A stretch of DNA of 64,000 nucleotides, from positions 1,178,001 through 1,242,000 of the forward strand of contig NZ_SODF01000002.1 of assembly GCF_004365875.1 (NCBI RefSeq), given 5' to 3'. The translations under genes were made by a program, and so were the position numbers. A model generated the notes under the pieces. That model saw nothing but the letters and a program-made list of their open reading frames with translations. It was not told where the DNA came from and ran no database searches. Position 1 is the first letter of the stretch, and each line of letters begins with the position of its first letter. Below are positions 35,982 through 44,685 of this stretch, one piece after another. Origin of the DNA: Kribbella kalugense (GTDB lineage: Bacteria > Actinomycetota > Actinomycetes > Propionibacteriales > Kribbellaceae).

Positions 35982-36599
35982 CAGCAGTCCGCGTCTGAAG
36001 GCTTCTGCGACAGCCGACGCGCGGTCCGGTACGGCGAGTTTGGCGTAGATGTTCAGCAGGTGCGTCTTGACCGTCGCCTCGCTGATGAACAGGTGGGCCG
36101 CGATCTCGCGGTTGGTGTTGCCGGCGGCAACCAACTCGATGACCTCGAGTTCGCGCGGGCTGAGGATCTCGGCCTTGGGCGGCGTACGGACGTGATTCAT
36201 CAACGTGTTCGCTACCGACGGAGCGAGCACGGACGTCCCATCGGCAGCCGAGCGTACGGCCCGCAGCAGCTCGTCCCGCGGCGCGTCCTTGAGGAGGTAC
36301 CCGGTCGCTCCCGCCTCGATCGCGGGTACGACGTACCCGTCGGTGTCGTACGTCGTCAGCACGAGCACCCTGGCCGCCACCCCGCGCTCGGTGAGCTCGC
36401 TGATCGCGGTCAGACCGTTCACGCCGGGCATCTGCAGGTCCATCAGGATCACGTCCGGCCGCAGCTCCTCGGCCAGCCGGATCGCCTCCGCGCCGTCGCC
36501 CGCCTGGCCGACGACCTCGAACCCGGGCTCGGCCGCGAACATCCCGCTCAGCCCGTCCCGCACGACCGGATGATCGTCGGCGATCAGCAGCCGGATCAT
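35970..36599 (-). CDS. NarL/FixJ-family response regulator
   Basis: A 209-residue response regulator. The receiver domain has the acidic pair DD at residues 8-9, the phosphoacceptor Asp at about 54 (ILMDLQMPG), a Thr near 82 and Lys in YLLKDAP. The C-terminal LuxR-type helix-turn-helix reads LSPRELEVIELVAAGNTNRE and then IAAHLFISEATVKTHL. Its start overlaps the histidine kinase stop (ATGA), making a typical two-component pair. The 3' end overlaps the preceding beta-repeat gene by 12 bp on the opposite strand. Confidence 0.96.
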   Translation of the reverse strand: MIRLLIADDHPVVRDGLSGMFAAEPGFEVVGQAGDGAEAIRLAEELRPDVILMDLQMPGVNGLTAISELTERGVAARVLVLTTYDTDGYVVPAIEAGATGYLLKDAPRDELLRAVRSAADGTSVLAPSVANTLMNHVRTPPKAEILSPRELEVIELVAAGNTNREIAAHLFISEATVKTHLLNIYAKLAVPDRASAVAEAFRRGLLSAA

Positions 36600-37813
36600 G
36601 CCGACGCTCCCGACATCGGCACGGTCGCGGAGATCGCCGTACCGAAGCCCGGCTCGGACTCGACCTCGAGCGTCCCGTTCAGCGCCTCGACCCGCTGGCG
36701 CATCGCGACCAGGCCGAACCCGCCGGCCTCGGACGAGGTACTCCGCGATGGGTCGAACCCGACGCCGTCGTCGCGGACGTCCAGGGCGACCTTCTTGTCC
36801 ATGTACGACAGCGTCACACCGACCCGGGTCGCCTGTGCGTACTTCGCCACGTTCACAAGTGCCTCCTGGGCAGCGCGGAGCAGAGTCGACTCAGCCTCCG
36901 GTGTCATCACCCGCGGTGTGCCGGTGGTGGTGAGTTGTACGTCGATCCCGTGCAGCGCCGACCACCGCCGTACGACATCGGCGATCGCCTCGCTCAACGT
37001 GGCCGACTGCAGCGGCTGTGGACGGAGCGCGTGCACCGAGCGCCGCGCCTCGGTCAGGCTCTCGCGGGCCAGCCCAACCGCGGTCGACACGTACCGCCGC
37101 CAGTCGTCGGCGTGCTCAGCGGCCTGGAGCTGGGTGACGATCCCGGTGAGACCCTGCGCGAGGGTGTCGTGGATCTCGCGGGCCATCCGCTGCCGCTCGT
37201 CGATGATGCCGGCCTCACGGGCCTGGGTCAGGAGCTGCTCGTGCAGGACCGCGTTCTCGGCGAGCGTGGACTCGAGCCGCTGGTTGGTCTCGGTCAGCGC
37301 GTCGACAGCGTCCTGACGCTGCTGACTGAGTACTTCGCCACGCCGGCCGAGCCACGAGGCGAAGCACATCCCGATCACGTTGACCGCGATCACGGCGGCG
37401 CAGCCGAGCAGTCCGAGCACGTTCGTCTTCGGGATGTCGTACGACTGCGCCCACCCCGCGATGACGGCGACGGCCCCGATCCCGATCAGCTCGACGGGCC
37501 ACGGCAGCAGGATGAAGGTGTAGAAGTACCCGGCCGGGGTGAGGAAGCCGAACCACGGATCCCGCACCACGAGCACGGCCAGCAGCAGCACGAACCCGGC
37601 GATGAAGATCGCCATCGGGCGGTCCTGGGTCCGCCAGGGCGGGCGGAGCGTGAATATCCCGAGCGTCCACAGCGCGATCAGCGCGCACAGCACCAGGTCG
37701 ACGGTCAGCGACCCGGGCTGGTCGTGCTTGATCGCGATGGTGACGGCGGCGAGGCACGCGAGAAGCACGTACGGCACCACCGTCAGCCGCATCGGCCAGG
37801 CCTGTTCGCTCAT
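36596..37813 (-). CDS. sensor histidine kinase, NarL/DegS type (HisKA_3)
   Basis: A 405-residue membrane sensor. Residues 1-155 hold about five hydrophobic helices with no large periplasmic loop, so it likely senses within or at the membrane. A coiled coil (about 158-200) leads to the HisKA_3 domain with the phosphorylated His at 215 (REIHDTLAQGL). The ATPase end has EALVNVAKYAQATRV and DDGVGFDP, then GGFGLVAMRQRVE. It is one base from the membrane gene upstream and overlaps the regulator gene. Confidence 0.95.
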   Translation of the reverse strand: MSEQAWPMRLTVVPYVLLACLAAVTIAIKHDQPGSLTVDLVLCALIALWTLGIFTLRPPWRTQDRPMAIFIAGFVLLLAVLVVRDPWFGFLTPAGYFYTFILLPWPVELIGIGAVAVIAGWAQSYDIPKTNVLGLLGCAAVIAVNVIGMCFASWLGRRGEVLSQQRQDAVDALTETNQRLESTLAENAVLHEQLLTQAREAGIIDERQRMAREIHDTLAQGLTGIVTQLQAAEHADDWRRYVSTAVGLARESLTEARRSVHALRPQPLQSATLSEAIADVVRRWSALHGIDVQLTTTGTPRVMTPEAESTLLRAAQEALVNVAKYAQATRVGVTLSYMDKKVALDVRDDGVGFDPSRSTSSEAGGFGLVAMRQRVEALNGTLEVESEPGFGTAISATVPMSGASA

Positions 37814-37814
37814 G

Positions 37815-38234
37815 TCACTTAGTTTCCCCGAAGACCGAGCGGAGGTGCTTGCCGTTGACCAGCAGCGCGACGCCGAGCAGCAGCAGTCCGCAGACGGCCT
37901 GCTCGCCCTTCATCCACAGCGGGAAGGTCCCCGGCAGCGAGATGATCACCACGATCGCGACCAGCATCACCGCCGACACGATCCGGAGCCGGAGGTAGCC
38001 CTTCCGGGATCCCTTCGAGGCCCGGCGGGCGAACGCGAAGGTCAGTGCGGCGCTGGCGACCACGATCGTGCCGCGGGTCCAGACCGCGTCGTTCACCGCC
38101 GTCGCGTTGTTGCGTAGGGCAATGATGGCGATCAGCGTCAGCACGCTGAGCGCGAGGTAGCCGGCCACCAGCAGTTGCACACTCCGCAACGCGGCCGTGC
38201 TCCGCGGGTGTTCGACGTTCACCGGGGTGGTCAT
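37815..38234 (-). CDS. four-helix membrane protein of unknown function
   Basis: Unrecognised, 139 residues. Hydrophobic stretches lie at about 19-42, 50-70, 85-105 and 110-128, with basic loops (FARRASKGSRKGYLR). It is the first gene of a run with the histidine kinase and response regulator, so it may be part of the same sensing system. The ATG at 38234 follows AAAGGAA; a longer start would add 21 unlikely residues. Confidence 0.85.
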   Translation of the reverse strand: MTTPVNVEHPRSTAALRSVQLLVAGYLALSVLTLIAIIALRNNATAVNDAVWTRGTIVVASAALTFAFARRASKGSRKGYLRLRIVSAVMLVAIVVIISLPGTFPLWMKGEQAVCGLLLLGVALLVNGKHLRSVFGETK

Positions 38235-38357
38235 GGCGGTTTCCTTTCGGGGTTGTTCTCGGTACTTCGACTGTCCCAATCCGGCCCCGGTCCGCACATC
38301 GCCCAGCCAGCTCCAAACGACTCCACCGATCGGTTGATCTCCCGGTCAGCGCATTTC

Positions 38358-38385
38358 CATAAACTGTGAATATAAAAGTGTTATG
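38358..38385. promoter_or_regulatory. possible MarR operator/promoter
   Basis: An AT-rich stretch in an otherwise GC-rich region, with CATAA at the left end and TTATG at the right (28 bp apart), sits just before the marR ATG at 38394. It is a candidate autoregulatory site and core promoter. The dyad is short, so this is tentative. Confidence 0.35.
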
Positions 38386-38393
38386 CTTCCGGC

Positions 38394-38840
38394 ATGAGTC
38401 GTCAAGACGCGTCCGCCGCCATCGGGGCAACCCTCTATGACCTGGCCACCAGGGCCGCGAGACGCCTGCCCCGGGACATGAGCCTGACGTCCGCCGCCAC
38501 CCTGGCCACCCTGGACCGGACCGGCCCGCGGCGCATCACCGATCTGACCGCGGTCGAGGGCGTCACCCAGCCAGCGATGACCGCCCTGGTCCGGGTGATG
38601 GAGGAGTCCGGCCTGGTCGAGCGGTGGGGCGACGCGTCCGACAAGCGGGTCACGCTGGTGTGCCTGACCGAGGCCGGCGCCGCCTATGTCCGGACGCGGC
38701 GCCAGGCGGGCGTCGACGCGTTCGAGCGGTTGATCGGCGAGCTCCCCGGCGACGAGGTCGAGGCGCTGATGGCGGCCCTTCCGGCGCTGAAGCATCTGGC
38801 AGAGCTCGAAAGCCAGGACCGCGAAGGGCCGAAGCAGTGA
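38394..38840 (+). CDS. MarR family transcriptional regulator
   Basis: A 148-residue winged-helix regulator. The helix-turn-helix reads RITDLTAVEGVTQPAMTALV, followed by the wing GDASDKRVTLVCLTEAGAAYV. Such proteins usually repress efflux pumps and release DNA on binding small aromatics. The stop overlaps the downstream MFS start (GTGA), so the two are coupled and the pump is its likely target. Confidence 0.95.
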   Translation: MSRQDASAAIGATLYDLATRAARRLPRDMSLTSAATLATLDRTGPRRITDLTAVEGVTQPAMTALVRVMEESGLVERWGDASDKRVTLVCLTEAGAAYVRTRRQAGVDAFERLIGELPGDEVEALMAALPALKHLAELESQDREGPKQ

Positions 38841-40270
38841 CCGGGCAGCCGGTCGGCGGGGTCGCGGGGAAGGCGGTCCCGGTGGCGCGTTCCGAGGCGC
38901 GGCTGCTGGTCCCCGCCCTGATGTTCATCGCTCTGGTCGTGGCGGCGGTCGCCAGCCTGGGTACGCCGCTCATCACCAGCGTGGCGACCTCGTTCCACGT
39001 CTCGCTCGGCAGCGCGCAGTGGACGCTGACCATCGCGCTGCTCAGCGGCGCCGTCGCCACACCCGTCCTCGGCCGGCTCGGAGCCGGTCCGCACCGGCGG
39101 GCCACGATCCTCGCCACGCTGGCGATCGTCGTCGCCGGCAGCGCGCTCACCGTGCTGCCGCTGCCGTTCGCCTGGCTGCTCGTGGGCAGGGCAGCCCAAG
39201 GCGTCGGACTCGGTCTCACGGCGCTGATGATGGGCGTGGCCCGGGACCATCTTCCCGAGGAGCGCAGCGCGGCCACGATCGCCCTGATCTCAGTGGTCTC
39301 CATCATCGGAGCCGGCGTCGGCTACCCGCTGGCCGCGCTGCTCGCCGAGTTCGGCGGACTGCGGGCCGCCTACGGCCTCGGCCTGCTCGTCACCGCCGCC
39401 GCCCTTCTGACCGCGTGGCGCTCCATGCCCGAAGCCCCCGAAGGCCGCTCCGCCCACGTGGACGTGGCAGGCGCGGTCGTCCTGGCCGCGGCGCTGGTCC
39501 TGGTGCTGTTCCTCGCCGGCGAACGGAATCTGTGGAGTCGGCACCTCGCCGTGGCGGCGGGCCTCGCCGTCGTCGCGGTGGTGCTGCTCTGCGTCTGGGC
39601 CGTCATCGAGCTGCGAACCAAGACGCCGTTGATCGATGTGCGGGCGGCGCGGCACCCGGCGGTCGCCGGGGCGAACCTCGCCATGTTCGTCGGCGGGATC
39701 GGCATGTACCTCCTGCTCACGCTCATCACCCGGTACGCGCAGACGCCGCACGGCGCCGGCTACGGCTTCGGGCTGACGACCTTCGTCGCCGGGCTGGTCC
39801 TCATCCCGTTCTCGGTGCTGGGGTTCGTCGCCGGCAAGCTCACGCCACGGGTCCTGACGCGGATCGCCGGCCCCCTGGTCCTGGCCGGCAGCGCCGTCGT
39901 GGTCGGCGGCGGGTTCGCCCTGTTCGCGGCGGCCCGGTCGGACCTGGCCGAACTGTTCGTGGCGATGGGCGTGCTCGGCTTCGGCGTCGGCGGCTTCTCG
40001 GCCGCGATGCCTGGCGTCATCCTGGCCGTCACGCCCAAGAGCGAGACGTCGAGCGCCATGAGCTTCAACTACGTCGTCCGCAGCGTCGGGTACTCCCTGG
40101 GCAGCGCCATCGGCGGCCTGATCCTCGCCGCGGGCACCGGCCTCGGCCACCTCTTCCCCGACGACAGCGCCTACACCACCGCGGCGCTGGTCGGCATCGG
40201 CGCCATGGCGATCACGACGCTGACCAGCCTCGCTCTCGCCCGCCGCCGCTCGTCCAAGACCAACCCGTAA
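38837..40270 (+). CDS. MFS transporter (drug:H+ antiporter-like)
   Basis: A 477-residue major facilitator protein with about 14 hydrophobic segments, as in the DHA2 type. Recognisable pieces are the first helix LVPALMFIALVVAAVASLG, LLVGRAAQGVGLGLTALMMG (motif C-like), and SAMSFNYVVRSVGYSLGSAI, common in efflux pumps. The GTG start overlaps marR. The substrate cannot be read from the sequence; a hydrophobic drug or metabolite is likely. Confidence 0.93.
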   Translation: MTGQPVGGVAGKAVPVARSEARLLVPALMFIALVVAAVASLGTPLITSVATSFHVSLGSAQWTLTIALLSGAVATPVLGRLGAGPHRRATILATLAIVVAGSALTVLPLPFAWLLVGRAAQGVGLGLTALMMGVARDHLPEERSAATIALISVVSIIGAGVGYPLAALLAEFGGLRAAYGLGLLVTAAALLTAWRSMPEAPEGRSAHVDVAGAVVLAAALVLVLFLAGERNLWSRHLAVAAGLAVVAVVLLCVWAVIELRTKTPLIDVRAARHPAVAGANLAMFVGGIGMYLLLTLITRYAQTPHGAGYGFGLTTFVAGLVLIPFSVLGFVAGKLTPRVLTRIAGPLVLAGSAVVVGGGFALFAAARSDLAELFVAMGVLGFGVGGFSAAMPGVILAVTPKSETSSAMSFNYVVRSVGYSLGSAIGGLILAAGTGLGHLFPDDSAYTTAALVGIGAMAITTLTSLALARRRSSKTNP

Positions 40271-40495
40271 GTCCAACACAGGTCGGCAGGCACATGATCG
40301 TTGCCTTGCGCACCTTTCTTCCGTGTCAGTTTGTGTTCGGACTGTCACAAACTGTCACGGACTGTTTGCGGCTGCGTGCAGATGTCCGGACAGCCCTGGC
40401 GGCAGCGGGAGCCGTCGGCTGATTGTCGAAGCAGGCAAACGAAATCGACGAGGAGAGTTCGAGGCAGCCGGTCGACCACGGGAGGGTCCGGACGC

Positions 40496-41143
40496 GTGCT
40501 CGAGACTTATCGCGGTATCCCGCACTTGTTGGACACCTGGCTCGTGCTGACCGGCATGACGCTACCGATCGCCATATCCGCACTGCGCCGACCGGGCGAC
40601 CTGATCCCCCGGCTGGCCGCGTTCTGCATGCCGGCCGCGTTCGCGCTGGTCATCGCGGCGACACTCAGCCCGACCGCGCATCGTCTCGCCCGGGTCGGCG
40701 AGTGCGGCACGCACCTGACCACCACCGGCGGACTGACGTCGCTCCAGGGCCTGCTCAACATCCTGCTGTTCGTCCCGGCCGCGGGCATGCTCACCCTGGC
40801 CAGCGGTCGTCCGGGCGACGGCATCGCCGCCGGGATCGGGATGTCGGCCGCGGTCGAGGCGGTGCAGGCGCTGCTTCCACAGCTCGGCCGCTCCTGCCAG
40901 CTGCACGACCTGGTCGCGAATTCGATCGGCGCCTTCTGCGGAGTCGGCCTCGCGGCCGGGCTGCAGCTCCTCACCCGGAGCCGCCTCCTGGTCACCCCGC
41001 CGTACGTCGTCGAGCACGCCGCGCTGCTCGTCGTACGACGGTCCCGGCGACCGGCCCGGCATCGGCGCGGAACCCTCGTCCCGCCCCGGCGGCCGGCTGC
41101 CGCGGTGAGATATCACAGAACGAATACACAGTTATCCGGATAG
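40496..41143 (+). CDS. VanZ-like membrane protein
   Basis: A 215-residue protein of the VanZ family, which has about five membrane helices; the founding member gives weak teicoplanin resistance. The pattern LNILLFVPAAGMLTLASG, then EAVQALLPQLGRSCQLHDLVANSIGAFCGVGL is the VanZ core (E..Q, R..D, N..G). The GTG at 40496 follows GGGAGGG; a longer frame upstream would add 65 unconserved residues. The C-terminus is basic. Confidence 0.9.
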   Translation: MLETYRGIPHLLDTWLVLTGMTLPIAISALRRPGDLIPRLAAFCMPAAFALVIAATLSPTAHRLARVGECGTHLTTTGGLTSLQGLLNILLFVPAAGMLTLASGRPGDGIAAGIGMSAAVEAVQALLPQLGRSCQLHDLVANSIGAFCGVGLAAGLQLLTRSRLLVTPPYVVEHAALLVVRRSRRPARHRRGTLVPPRRPAAAVRYHRTNTQLSG

Positions 41144-41205
41144 TTATCCACAGGTTGTGGATGGAACGGGGGATGACCGCGTGCCGACCTGGGGATATCC
41201 ACAGA
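41144..41205. promoter_or_regulatory. DnaA-box-like cluster far from dnaA
   Basis: TTATCCACA (41144-41152, perfect general DnaA box) is followed by GG and TTGTGGAT (41155-41162), an inverted pair, and a third core ATATCCACA sits about 40 bp further on. The gap is 76 bp and otherwise featureless, between two convergent genes. It could titrate DnaA or be chance. Confidence 0.4.
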
Positions 41206-41219
41206 TCAGGGCCGATTGT

Positions 41220-41825
41220 TCACGGCCGGACGTCCAGTCCGAGCGAGGTCGCGATGACCATCGCCTGGGTGAGGTCGATTCGGGCGTCCCGGAGCGTGAC
41301 GGTCAGCGGGTCGAGCGTGGACAGGTCCGATCCGCGCAGGTCGGCCCCGGTGAAGTCGGCCCGCTGGAGGCTCGCGCCGGACAGGTCGAGGTCCCGCAGC
41401 GTCGCCTTCGCGGCCCGGATCCCGCTCAGCTCCGCCTCTCGCAGCTTCACTCCGGTGAACTCGGCCCCCTTCAGGTCCGCGCTCGGCAGCGCGGTGAACG
41501 ACCAGTCCCCGCCGGCCACCTTCATCAGGTTGTAGGTGCAATCGTCGAAGAAGCTGCCGACCATCTTGCATCGGGTGAACGTCGTGTCGAACAGCGAGCA
41601 CCGGGCGAACGTGCAGTTCACGAACGCGGCGTCGGTGTGCGTCGAGGCGTTGAACCGGACCCCGCGGAACGTGCACTCCTCGAACACGCCGCCGCGGTTG
41701 TCCACCTCGGTCAGGTCCGAGTCGATGAACAGCACCCGCTGATAGGTCTTCCCGGACGGGTCCGCATCGTCCCAGTCCCGGATCGTCGACTCGGTCGGCA
41801 CACCCTGCCGCCCTCGGTCAGCCAT
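41220..41825 (-). CDS. pentapeptide-repeat protein
   Basis: A 201-residue protein with runs of the A(D/N)LXX pentapeptide: FEECTFRGVRF, FVNCTFARCSLFDTTFTRCK, ADLKGAEFTGVKLREAELSG and LDLSGASLQRADFTGADLRG. These fold as a right-handed quadrilateral beta-helix. Some relatives mimic DNA and protect gyrase from quinolones, but no gyrase-specific sign is seen here. The ATG at 41825 follows GAGGGAG. Confidence 0.92.
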   Translation of the reverse strand: MADRGRQGVPTESTIRDWDDADPSGKTYQRVLFIDSDLTEVDNRGGVFEECTFRGVRFNASTHTDAAFVNCTFARCSLFDTTFTRCKMVGSFFDDCTYNLMKVAGGDWSFTALPSADLKGAEFTGVKLREAELSGIRAAKATLRDLDLSGASLQRADFTGADLRGSDLSTLDPLTVTLRDARIDLTQAMVIATSLGLDVRP

Positions 41826-41935
41826 GGCTCTCCCTCGCTCGCTGGGCCCCCAGCCTGTCACGCCGTACCGACACTGTGATGCGCACGACGGAGAACGGTA
41901 GGGCCACCGACAACTACGGACCGCACGATGGAGGT

Positions 41936-42826
41936 GTGACCGGAACTGAGCGGGTGATGGTGTTCGGTGCGGGGGGTTTCCTCGGTGCCAGGATCTGCGC
42001 GCTGCTCTCCGACCGCGGGGTCGAGTACCGCGGGCTGAGCCGGAGCCGGGGTGAACCGTACCGGCGGTGCGACCTGACCGCGATGCACCCGTACGCGCTC
42101 GACACCCAGATCGGGATGTACAAGCCGACCGTGATCATCAACGCGGTCGGCGCCACCTTCGGCGAGCCGGCCGAGCTGGTCCGGGCGAACGTGATCGCCG
42201 TCGAGGCCCTGCTCGCCTCGGTCCGGGACAACGCGGGCCACGCCCGGTTCGTCCAGCTCGGCACGGCGGCGGAGTACGGCGGTGGGCCGCACGGGACCAG
42301 CCTCGACGAGCAGACCTCGCCCCGGCCGCTCGGACCGTACGGGATCACCAAGTTGGCCGGGTCCGAGCTGGTGCTGCGGGCGCAGCGCGGCGGCGCGGAT
42401 GCCGTCGTACTGCGGATCTTCGACGTGATCGGGCCGGGAGCGCCGGAGAACACGCTGACCGGCCGGGTGATCCGGGACCTGCGGTCGCGGCAGCTGATCG
42501 AGGTCGGGTCGCTGGATGTGTGGCGCGACTTCATCGACGTTCGGGACGTGGCCGACGCCGTGCTCGCGGTTGCGCTGGCCGACGCCACCCTGCCTCCAGT
42601 GCTGAACGTTGGGACCGGGCGGGCGACCCTGGCCCGGGACGTCGCCGGGCAGCTGTTCGAGCTGAGCGGTCAGCCGGCCACGATCGTGGACGAGGCCGAC
42701 CAGGAGGCCGTACTCGGCGCGCCGTGGCAGCAGGCCGACACGACGCTGATCGGCGAGCAGCTCGGCTGGTCACCCAAGACCGCCCTCGACCAATCCCTCG
42801 CCGACAGCTGGGCCGAGCCCGCCTAA
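41936..42826 (+). CDS. NAD-dependent epimerase/dehydratase
   Basis: An extended SDR of about 296 residues. The Rossmann motif FGAGGFLGARI follows the start, the active-site YGITK (Y-x-x-x-K) lies after LGTAAEYGGGP, and later LNVGTGRATLARDVA is typical. These enzymes act on nucleotide sugars; the substrate is unknown. The start is uncertain: GTG at 41936 or ATG at 41957 are both possible, and an ATG at 41879 lies upstream. Confidence 0.9.
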   Translation: MTGTERVMVFGAGGFLGARICALLSDRGVEYRGLSRSRGEPYRRCDLTAMHPYALDTQIGMYKPTVIINAVGATFGEPAELVRANVIAVEALLASVRDNAGHARFVQLGTAAEYGGGPHGTSLDEQTSPRPLGPYGITKLAGSELVLRAQRGGADAVVLRIFDVIGPGAPENTLTGRVIRDLRSRQLIEVGSLDVWRDFIDVRDVADAVLAVALADATLPPVLNVGTGRATLARDVAGQLFELSGQPATIVDEADQEAVLGAPWQQADTTLIGEQLGWSPKTALDQSLADSWAEPA

Positions 42827-42836
42827 AGCGGACCGC

Positions 42837-42899
42837 CACGCATGCAGAACCCACGTTTTCGGGTCAACTAGCGCCGCCCGAGGGGGTTCTGCATGCGTG
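42837..42899. repeat. perfect 16-bp inverted repeat (long hairpin)
   Basis: CACGCATGCAGAACCC at 42837-42852 and GGGTTCTGCATGCGTG at 42884-42899 are perfect inverted copies with a 31-bp loop. It begins ten bases after the epimerase stop. With no T-run it is a poor classic terminator; it looks like an intergenic palindromic element. Confidence 0.85.
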
Positions 42900-42918
42900 C
42901 AGGTCCGACACTAGGTTT

Positions 42919-43674
42919 GTGGAAATCCGTTCGATCAGTCAGCCCGCGCCGGATCGGCGACCGCCTGCCGTCAACGAGGATCTGGTCCTGACCGGACCCG
43001 ACTTCGCTGTCGTGCTCGACGGGGCCAGCGCTCCGCGGGTCCACGTGGACTCCGGTTGCCGGCACACGGTCGCTTGGGTGGTCATGCAACTCGCAACCCA
43101 GCTCGCGACCCCGCTACTCACCCGCTCGTCCGCCCCACTCACCGACCTCCTCGCCGACGCGATCACCGCGGTCCGCGCGTCCCACGCCGGCACCTGCGAC
43201 GTCACCAACCCGGACAGCCCGTCCTCAACGGTCACGATGGTCCGCCTCCACCCGGACCACATCGAACACCTGGTCCTGGCGGACTCGCCCATCGTCATTC
43301 GGTCACCCGACGGACAGATCACCGTCCACAGCGACGACCGCGTCGACCTTCTCCCCGACCGATCTCTCGAGACCGTACGCCGCCTGCGCAACCAGCCCGG
43401 CGGCTTCTGGGTCGCGAGCACCGAACCCAAAGCGGCGTACGAGTCGGTCACCGGCACCACGGACCGCGCCGACGTCGACGCGATCGCACTCCTCACCGAC
43501 GGAGCGTCCCGCTACACCGAGCGCTACGGACACTCCTGGGACGAACTCCTCGACGTCCTCACCACCGAAGGCCTCCGCCAATTGATCGAGCGGGTACGAC
43601 GGCATGACTCGACGTCCACAACCAGCGGCAAGCGGTACGACGATGCGAGCGTCGTACTGCTTCAGGGTCCGTAG
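42919..43674 (+). CDS. PP2C-like protein phosphatase
   Basis: A 251-residue protein of the PP2C fold. It starts VEIRSISQPAPDRRPPAVNE and has NEDLVLTGPDFAVVLDGAS with the metal-binding Asp residues, then LADSPIVIRSPDGQI, and IALLTDGASRYTERYG, matching the D-G motifs of PP2C. It probably dephosphorylates Ser/Thr. It stands alone between an epimerase and a DUF4328 gene; its end overlaps the DUF4328 end by 13 bp on the opposite strand. The GTG start has no strong ribosome site. Confidence 0.8.
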   Translation: MEIRSISQPAPDRRPPAVNEDLVLTGPDFAVVLDGASAPRVHVDSGCRHTVAWVVMQLATQLATPLLTRSSAPLTDLLADAITAVRASHAGTCDVTNPDSPSSTVTMVRLHPDHIEHLVLADSPIVIRSPDGQITVHSDDRVDLLPDRSLETVRRLRNQPGGFWVASTEPKAAYESVTGTTDRADVDAIALLTDGASRYTERYGHSWDELLDVLTTEGLRQLIERVRRHDSTSTTSGKRYDDASVVLLQGP

Positions 43675-44615
43675 GTCGGGAAGCCCGGGCCGGGGTGGTT
43701 GTAGCGCGGGGCGTACTGCGGAGGCTCCAACGGCCGCACCACATCCCGGACCGGTGGCGGGGTGACGCGGGTCTGCTGCCAGTCGGTGATCTGGAGCATC
43801 AGGAGCGACGCCGCGATACCGGCCACGATCAGCAGGACCGTCGCGACCGTGAAGCCGATGTCGACCCCGAGCGCGACCCGGACCATGAAGTCCTGCATGT
43901 CGTAGATGTCGACGTACGGACTGCTCGCGTCGCTGCTGTCCGCCACCTCGATCAGGCGGATGAACCAGACGATGAACCCGATCAGCGCAACAGTGCCGCC
44001 GCCAACGAGGATCACCCAGAACGCGGTCCAGGTCGCCCACCAGCCGTACAGCAGCGCCCGCAGTCGACTGGACCGGGTCGCGCCGGGCGGCTCACTCGCC
44101 TTGGCAATGTCATCGACGATCTGGAACGGGTACCAGAACTGCACGATCGGGCAGAACCAGGCCCCGACCACCCAGCCGGAGGCCCGCCGGTGCGGACCGC
44201 GCATCGGGTCGGCCGGGAACGCCGGCCGCGGCGCGAACGGTGAGTACAGGAAGTCGGTGTTCTCGCGGGCCTGCCACAGCCAGATCAGGAAGGCGATCCC
44301 GGTCCCCATCAGCAGGTAGCTGACCAGGTTGAGGAACGGGCCGGTGCCCGCGATCGACTGGACGCCGCGGTTGATCTCCTCCTCGGAGAGCAGCCCGTAC
44401 ACGAACCGCTTGACCTCGTCGTACGACCGCCAGAGCAGCACGCACTGGATCACCGCGGCCAACGCGGTCAGCCCCATCAGCACGATGCTGGCGATCGCGA
44501 CCTTCCGCAACGAGCGATACCGCGGCGGGATCGGCGGCGGCTGGTACGGCAGCTGCTGGAACGGGACCGGGTACGGCCACGGTCCCTTGTACGGCCCTGG
44601 ATTCGGCTGTGTCAC
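43662..44615 (-). CDS. DUF4328 membrane protein (copy 1)
   Basis: A 317-residue DUF4328 protein. A Pro/Tyr-rich N-terminus of about 35 residues precedes five hydrophobic segments. The family signature WYPFQIVDDIAKASEP lies near residue 160-175, after ASGWVVGAWFCPIVQF. Two paralogues lie near 57 and 58 kb. The role of the family is unknown; many are in actinobacterial membranes. The GTG at 44615 follows GGGGAGG at a good distance, better than the GTG three codons earlier. Confidence 0.9.
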   Translation of the reverse strand: MTQPNPGPYKGPWPYPVPFQQLPYQPPPIPPRYRSLRKVAIASIVLMGLTALAAVIQCVLLWRSYDEVKRFVYGLLSEEEINRGVQSIAGTGPFLNLVSYLLMGTGIAFLIWLWQARENTDFLYSPFAPRPAFPADPMRGPHRRASGWVVGAWFCPIVQFWYPFQIVDDIAKASEPPGATRSSRLRALLYGWWATWTAFWVILVGGGTVALIGFIVWFIRLIEVADSSDASSPYVDIYDMQDFMVRVALGVDIGFTVATVLLIVAGIAASLLMLQITDWQQTRVTPPPVRDVVRPLEPPQYAPRYNHPGPGFPTYGP

Positions 44616-44685
44616 CCCTTCCACCTCCCCGCAGCCAAGTTAACCCAAGACCAGGAGCGTGCAACCCCGTCGTCCACAGCCGAGA

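Noticed and set aside
41220..41825. Quinolone-resistance (Qnr/MfpA) assignment for the pentapeptide protein
   Set aside because: Pentapeptide repeats alone do not define gyrase protection, and no specific MfpA features are visible.
42067..43674. 535-residue frame covering the epimerase and the PP2C-like gene
   Set aside because: The first half is a shifted reading of the epimerase; only the part from 42919 has phosphatase motifs.
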